In this document: piece after piece, positions 60,520 to 64,000 of the stretch
Position numbering within the stretch: the stretch's first letter is position 1
Layout: each line of letters starts with the position of its first letter
Source of the DNA: Gorsachius magnificus
Lineage: Eukaryota > Chordata > Aves > Pelecaniformes > Ardeidae
Direction: 5' to 3'
Assembly (NCBI GenBank): GCA_034008185.1
Contig: CM067086.1
Span: 30,215,007-30,279,006, forward strand
DNA: 64,000 nucleotides
Position numbers and translations under genes: made by a program
Notes under the pieces: model-generated
What the model saw: the letters and a program-made list of their open reading frames with translations, nothing else
The model's database searches: none
Told to the model about the DNA's origin: nothing

Positions 60520-63500
60520 GCCCTTGAAAAAGTACAGTGTTTCAACTTTTTCTGAGGGGGAAGTGTTTTATGTCATCACTTTGGAAGATGTTCCTCATTC
60601 CTAAAAAAGTAATAAAAGATCACTGGACTAGGGAGATGGGCCAAGGGCAAGCATGGCCTTCAAGCCCATTTGTGAGGGCCCCCTTCTGAAGGAGGAGAGG
60701 ATGGTGGAAGGGACTTGGGGGCAATTTTTTTTTTTTTTTTTTTCCCCCTCCTTCCTCCCCTCTTTAGTGTATGGATGTAACACTCTTACTTGGTCTGTGT
60801 GCGTGTTTTGAATGAGGGCTACTTGATCATGTGGCGGAGATGCTGGTGTTAGGTGGGTAGTGGTGGGGAAGTACCAGCTTTGAGGAGATCTGTCGGGTGC
60901 CTGAGCTATGTAGCCACGACTAAAGGGAACAAGTGCTGGGCTTGCGTGGGAACAGGTACGTTGGAGAACTTCACTTAGGCAAAAGCTTGAGCAATGGCAA
61001 ACTTTTAGGCTGTGAGAGGAAGGAGGTTATTGCTTATGGGTCCTTAATGCCTGTTTTCATCGTGCTGCATTGCTGACTGCCCTTCTTTCTGCCTCTCGGG
61101 AGGGAAGAGGACCCTCTTGTCTGCCTAGGAAAGCTTATTTATTTCAGGAGCTGCCTCTTCCAATACAGAGAGCTCAGTGAGCATTGATTTTTGAGACAGA
61201 TGCTGTAATGGAAATAAGCATTTTTATGTTAGTTTCTGAAATTTCTTCATTTAATCAGCTCTTGCTTTCAGAAAGGCTGCATCAAACATAGAATTTGTAT
61301 TTCTCTGCTTGAAACCCCGAGGCACCAGCGAGTGCAGGTGCAGCCACTTGCCCTAACTGTTTGGTACAGTCTGTACAAGTCTGTATTTCACTTGTTAAAG
61401 ATGTGGAACTGTCGATTCACTCTAGAGCTGTGACACGATCACTCTTGTTACTGTGTTCCGTGTTACTGAAGCATCAAGTCACTACCTTTTAACGTTAACT
61501 ACCATTTACCTTTCCAGCAAAAGGGTGTAGCAGTACCAAGTACCCACATTTCGACTGGTAACATAGCTGATTATCAGGCTGTTACTTCCCAAACAAGGTC
61601 TGCTGAGAGTACAGAATTTCTGGGGGGAAAAAAAAAAAATTGTTAACTTTAAACAGCCTGTGCAAGGAAACCTGAAGTATAGCTGAGCTCAATTGAATTT
61701 GAAAATTCATCACATGGACCAGTTATTAGTGAGGTAAACACCTTGTATTTATGGAAGAGCTAAAGAATTTTAGCCATGAAAGAAATGCTGTATGATTATA
61801 GACTCAGTAAAATTTACTTGGGGAGGAGGAAGTGTTTAATTTCAGTCTGCTCCAGCCAACTTTTCTGTAATACTCTGTGATGCTAAATGCCAAGTAATCA
61901 TGGTTTTTAAAAGTTATTTTAAAGTAAACGTGCATGTTACGTATAACTTAGGAGAAGAAACTTAATATTAAGTACACTTTAATCGGTTTTCCTAGTAAAG
62001 ATGCCTGCTGTGCTAATTCAGCTATACCTTAATACTTTATCCTTAGCATTTCTGTGGAACTTTCTGACTCTGTTAGTTTCCAGTCTCTTTTTCTTTAAAG
62101 AGTGGTGATTGAGCATTGCTGCATGCAAGTCTGACTTTTCATAAGCAGTAAACAGCAGAGTTTGAAATACGTGGTTTCCCAGTTTGTTTAGTTCTGTGAT
62201 GAGAACAGCTGATCTAGAAAAATCTTAATGGGATTATGTATGCTTTGATTTTTATTAAAAGGAGTCTGGTTTTGCCTAAAACTTCCAAGCATAACTGTTG
62301 TAGATTCAGTTTTATTGTGGATGCCAAACTGTGTGTGCCATTATAAAGGCCAGGTGCTTTTGCCATTTAAACACTGTAATCTGTTCCTACTCTTTGCTTT
62401 AAAAGCCTCTAAATTTGTTAGTGTTAGTAATTCATTGATAGGACATTATTTGGTCTTGAGTTCTGTTAGGAATGATCAATTTTGAGAAATGAGAGTGTGT
62501 ACGCTTCTCCCTACCCCCTTCTTTCTGGTGTGTGATGCCAAATGGACAGCCTAGTTGCTGTGGCTCAGCTGTGATTTGGCTCTGCTGAATGGAGCTGTCA
62601 GGTCTCCTGTGTGTTAGTGTTGTAAAGGTGATCAAACAAGCTGTATGCGTCTGTTGGGTAAACCTTATTTTTATGCCTGAAGTAATAAGGGATTATTCTT
62701 GTGATGGTGTCTTTGAAAGTGGGTGTTCTGGTGTTTCTAGAAAAGCTCTATCAGTTGTTCTAGTAAGTTCTTGATCTCTGTGTGTAGACAGGCACTCAGA
62801 TTTTTAGTCAGAGGCTTTATCTATTCCAAATGAAGCAGAATCAGATAGCCCGCCCCGTTTTGCTAGAGACTAAGATCAAAATTCTTTCTGGATTTGGCAA
62901 GCAACTCTTGCTTTGTTTTGTGAAACTGACTTTTTTTTTTTTTTTTTTAAATTCCTTGATGCCTTCACCTTTGTGAAATAGCTTGTACATGGGCACAGGG
63001 GTTCCGCTGGTAGGTGTCAGAGTGGGCTGCCTCGAAACAAAGTGTGAGGCTTGTGCTTAGATGTGGAGATAGTCCTGCAGATATACCTTAAGGAGATAGC
63101 TGCAGGGAAGTCTGAGCCTGGGGAAGGCTATAAATAATGGATGCCTCTGAGCGCTGTTTAATACAAAGGAGGTGTTAGGGTAATGAAAGTGATTGATAAT
63201 CCAAGCTGTTTGCTGACATCCTCCCTCCTGAAATGACTTCATATAAAACTCATCTAATTTTTTTAAATTATAGTGAGAATGAATTTGGTGACTTGCCTTC
63301 ATTCAGTCCAACTAGGTTTATCCAACTTGTTTAATTCTGCTAGCACTTATTTCAGATTCTGACTTTGCAACTGTTCTGATGCGACTTGTCTCAGAAAAGC
63401 TCTTCACTATGAATGTGAACAGCTTTGTTTCAAAGGGAAGAGTTTAGCAGAAATTGAACTAGGAAAAAAGCTGAGAGTCTTCAAAGTGAGAATGCATATT

Positions 63501-64000
63501 AGCAGAAATGTTGCATGAGGCTTTTGGAGAGCAGTTTTTGTTTGATTCTGAAATAATCTGGATGAAGTCCACCTTTTTAAAGTTGATATCTAAAGGGTTT
63601 TTTTTTTTCCCCTCTTCTACTCATTTCATAAAACTTGATCATGAATAAAATTAATTTTCTTCTTGTCAAACCTGGTTTTCATTATTCTTCAAGTGGGAAA
63701 GCTTAAAAGCTTAAAACTTCCAGAACACTTGAAAGGGCAGATTTTACCCTGGAAAGGTCCATTTTCACACTGAGCAGATGAAACAACATTTCGTGCTTCT
63801 TTCTTAGTGAGGAATGCTTGCTCAGAACAGGCAAACCTTAAGAGGAAGCTTTTACCTGGCTGTGGTTTCCAGCTCCTGTCCCTTTACACCAGCAGCCTTC
63901 CTCCCAGTCCCACAAGTGCTTTTGGGAGGACTTGCTGCCTGCCGCTGCTGAGGGTCAAAGATAGGGTGCTGGTTTCAGAGCGATTGCTAAGCTACAGGCT
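60520..64000. other. Presumed NUMB intron 1, right part; no exon recognised
   Basis: AT-rich sequence with T-runs near 60726, 62932 and 63601. No coding similarity on either strand. Confidence 0.5.

Noticed and set aside
48851..64000. NUMB coding exons within the window
   Set aside because: No sequence resembling the conserved N-terminus or phosphotyrosine-binding domain was found on either strand.
1..64000. CRISPR arrays, operons, riboswitches or phage-type systems
   Set aside because: The sequence is vertebrate nuclear DNA with spliced genes; nothing with regular spaced repeats or prokaryotic gene layout is present.

Overview
This window is vertebrate nuclear DNA, most likely from a bird. 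It has GT–AG introns with long AT-rich introns, CpG-island promoters, CR1 LINE 3' ends and LTR families of avian type. The gene order DNAL1 – acyl-CoA thioesterase cluster – RIOX1 – CpG island is the one known around NUMB on human 14q24.3. No bacterial, phage, CRISPR or plasmid features are present.

Layout, left to right. (1) 2.6–16 kb, minus strand: DNAL1, the axonemal outer-arm dynein light chain 1. Eight coding exons could be placed to the base and give an intact 194-residue LRR protein. It starts in a CpG island that carries an NRF1 site and two X-box-like (RFX) motifs beside the start codon. (2) 18.9–33.2 kb, minus strand: a tandem cluster of the type-I acyl-CoA thioesterase / bile-acid-CoA:amino-acid N-acyltransferase (ACOT/BAAT) family. 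Copy 1 is an intact three-exon, 438-residue BAAT-like gene whose catalytic nucleophile position is glycine. Copy 2 is an ACOT1/2-like gene with an intact Ser-Asp-His triad but a frameshifting deletion in exon 1. Copy 3 is an exon-3-only pseudogene. (3) 37.7–39.2 kb, minus strand: RIOX1 (NO66), a single-exon JmjC hydroxylase gene. Here it carries a one-base deletion inside the JmjC core and lacks a conserved segment just before it. (4) 47.1–48.9 kb: a strong CpG island, divergent from RIOX1, taken by synteny as the NUMB promoter and non-coding first exon. The remaining 15 kb would then be NUMB intron 1, with no coding exon recognised.

The accessory DNA is mostly transposon-derived: two solo LTRs of one family (30.65 and 42.55 kb, same orientation, either side of RIOX1), a decayed LTR at 33.6 kb, a decayed retroviral locus with an inverted partial LTR (35.4–37.3 kb), two CR1 3' ends (40.2 and 40.9 kb), and a well-preserved 311-bp solo LTR with a perfect 6-bp target duplication at 60.2 kb.

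Functionally the window joins a ciliary motor gene, a fatty-acyl/bile-acyl-CoA enzyme cluster and a ribosomal-protein/histone oxygenase; they are neighbours by ancient synteny, not a pathway. I found no novel multi-gene system. The points most worth following up are the missing nucleophile in ACOT copy 1 and the disrupted frames in ACOT copy 2 and RIOX1, which are either real gene loss or assembly errors in GC-rich DNA.
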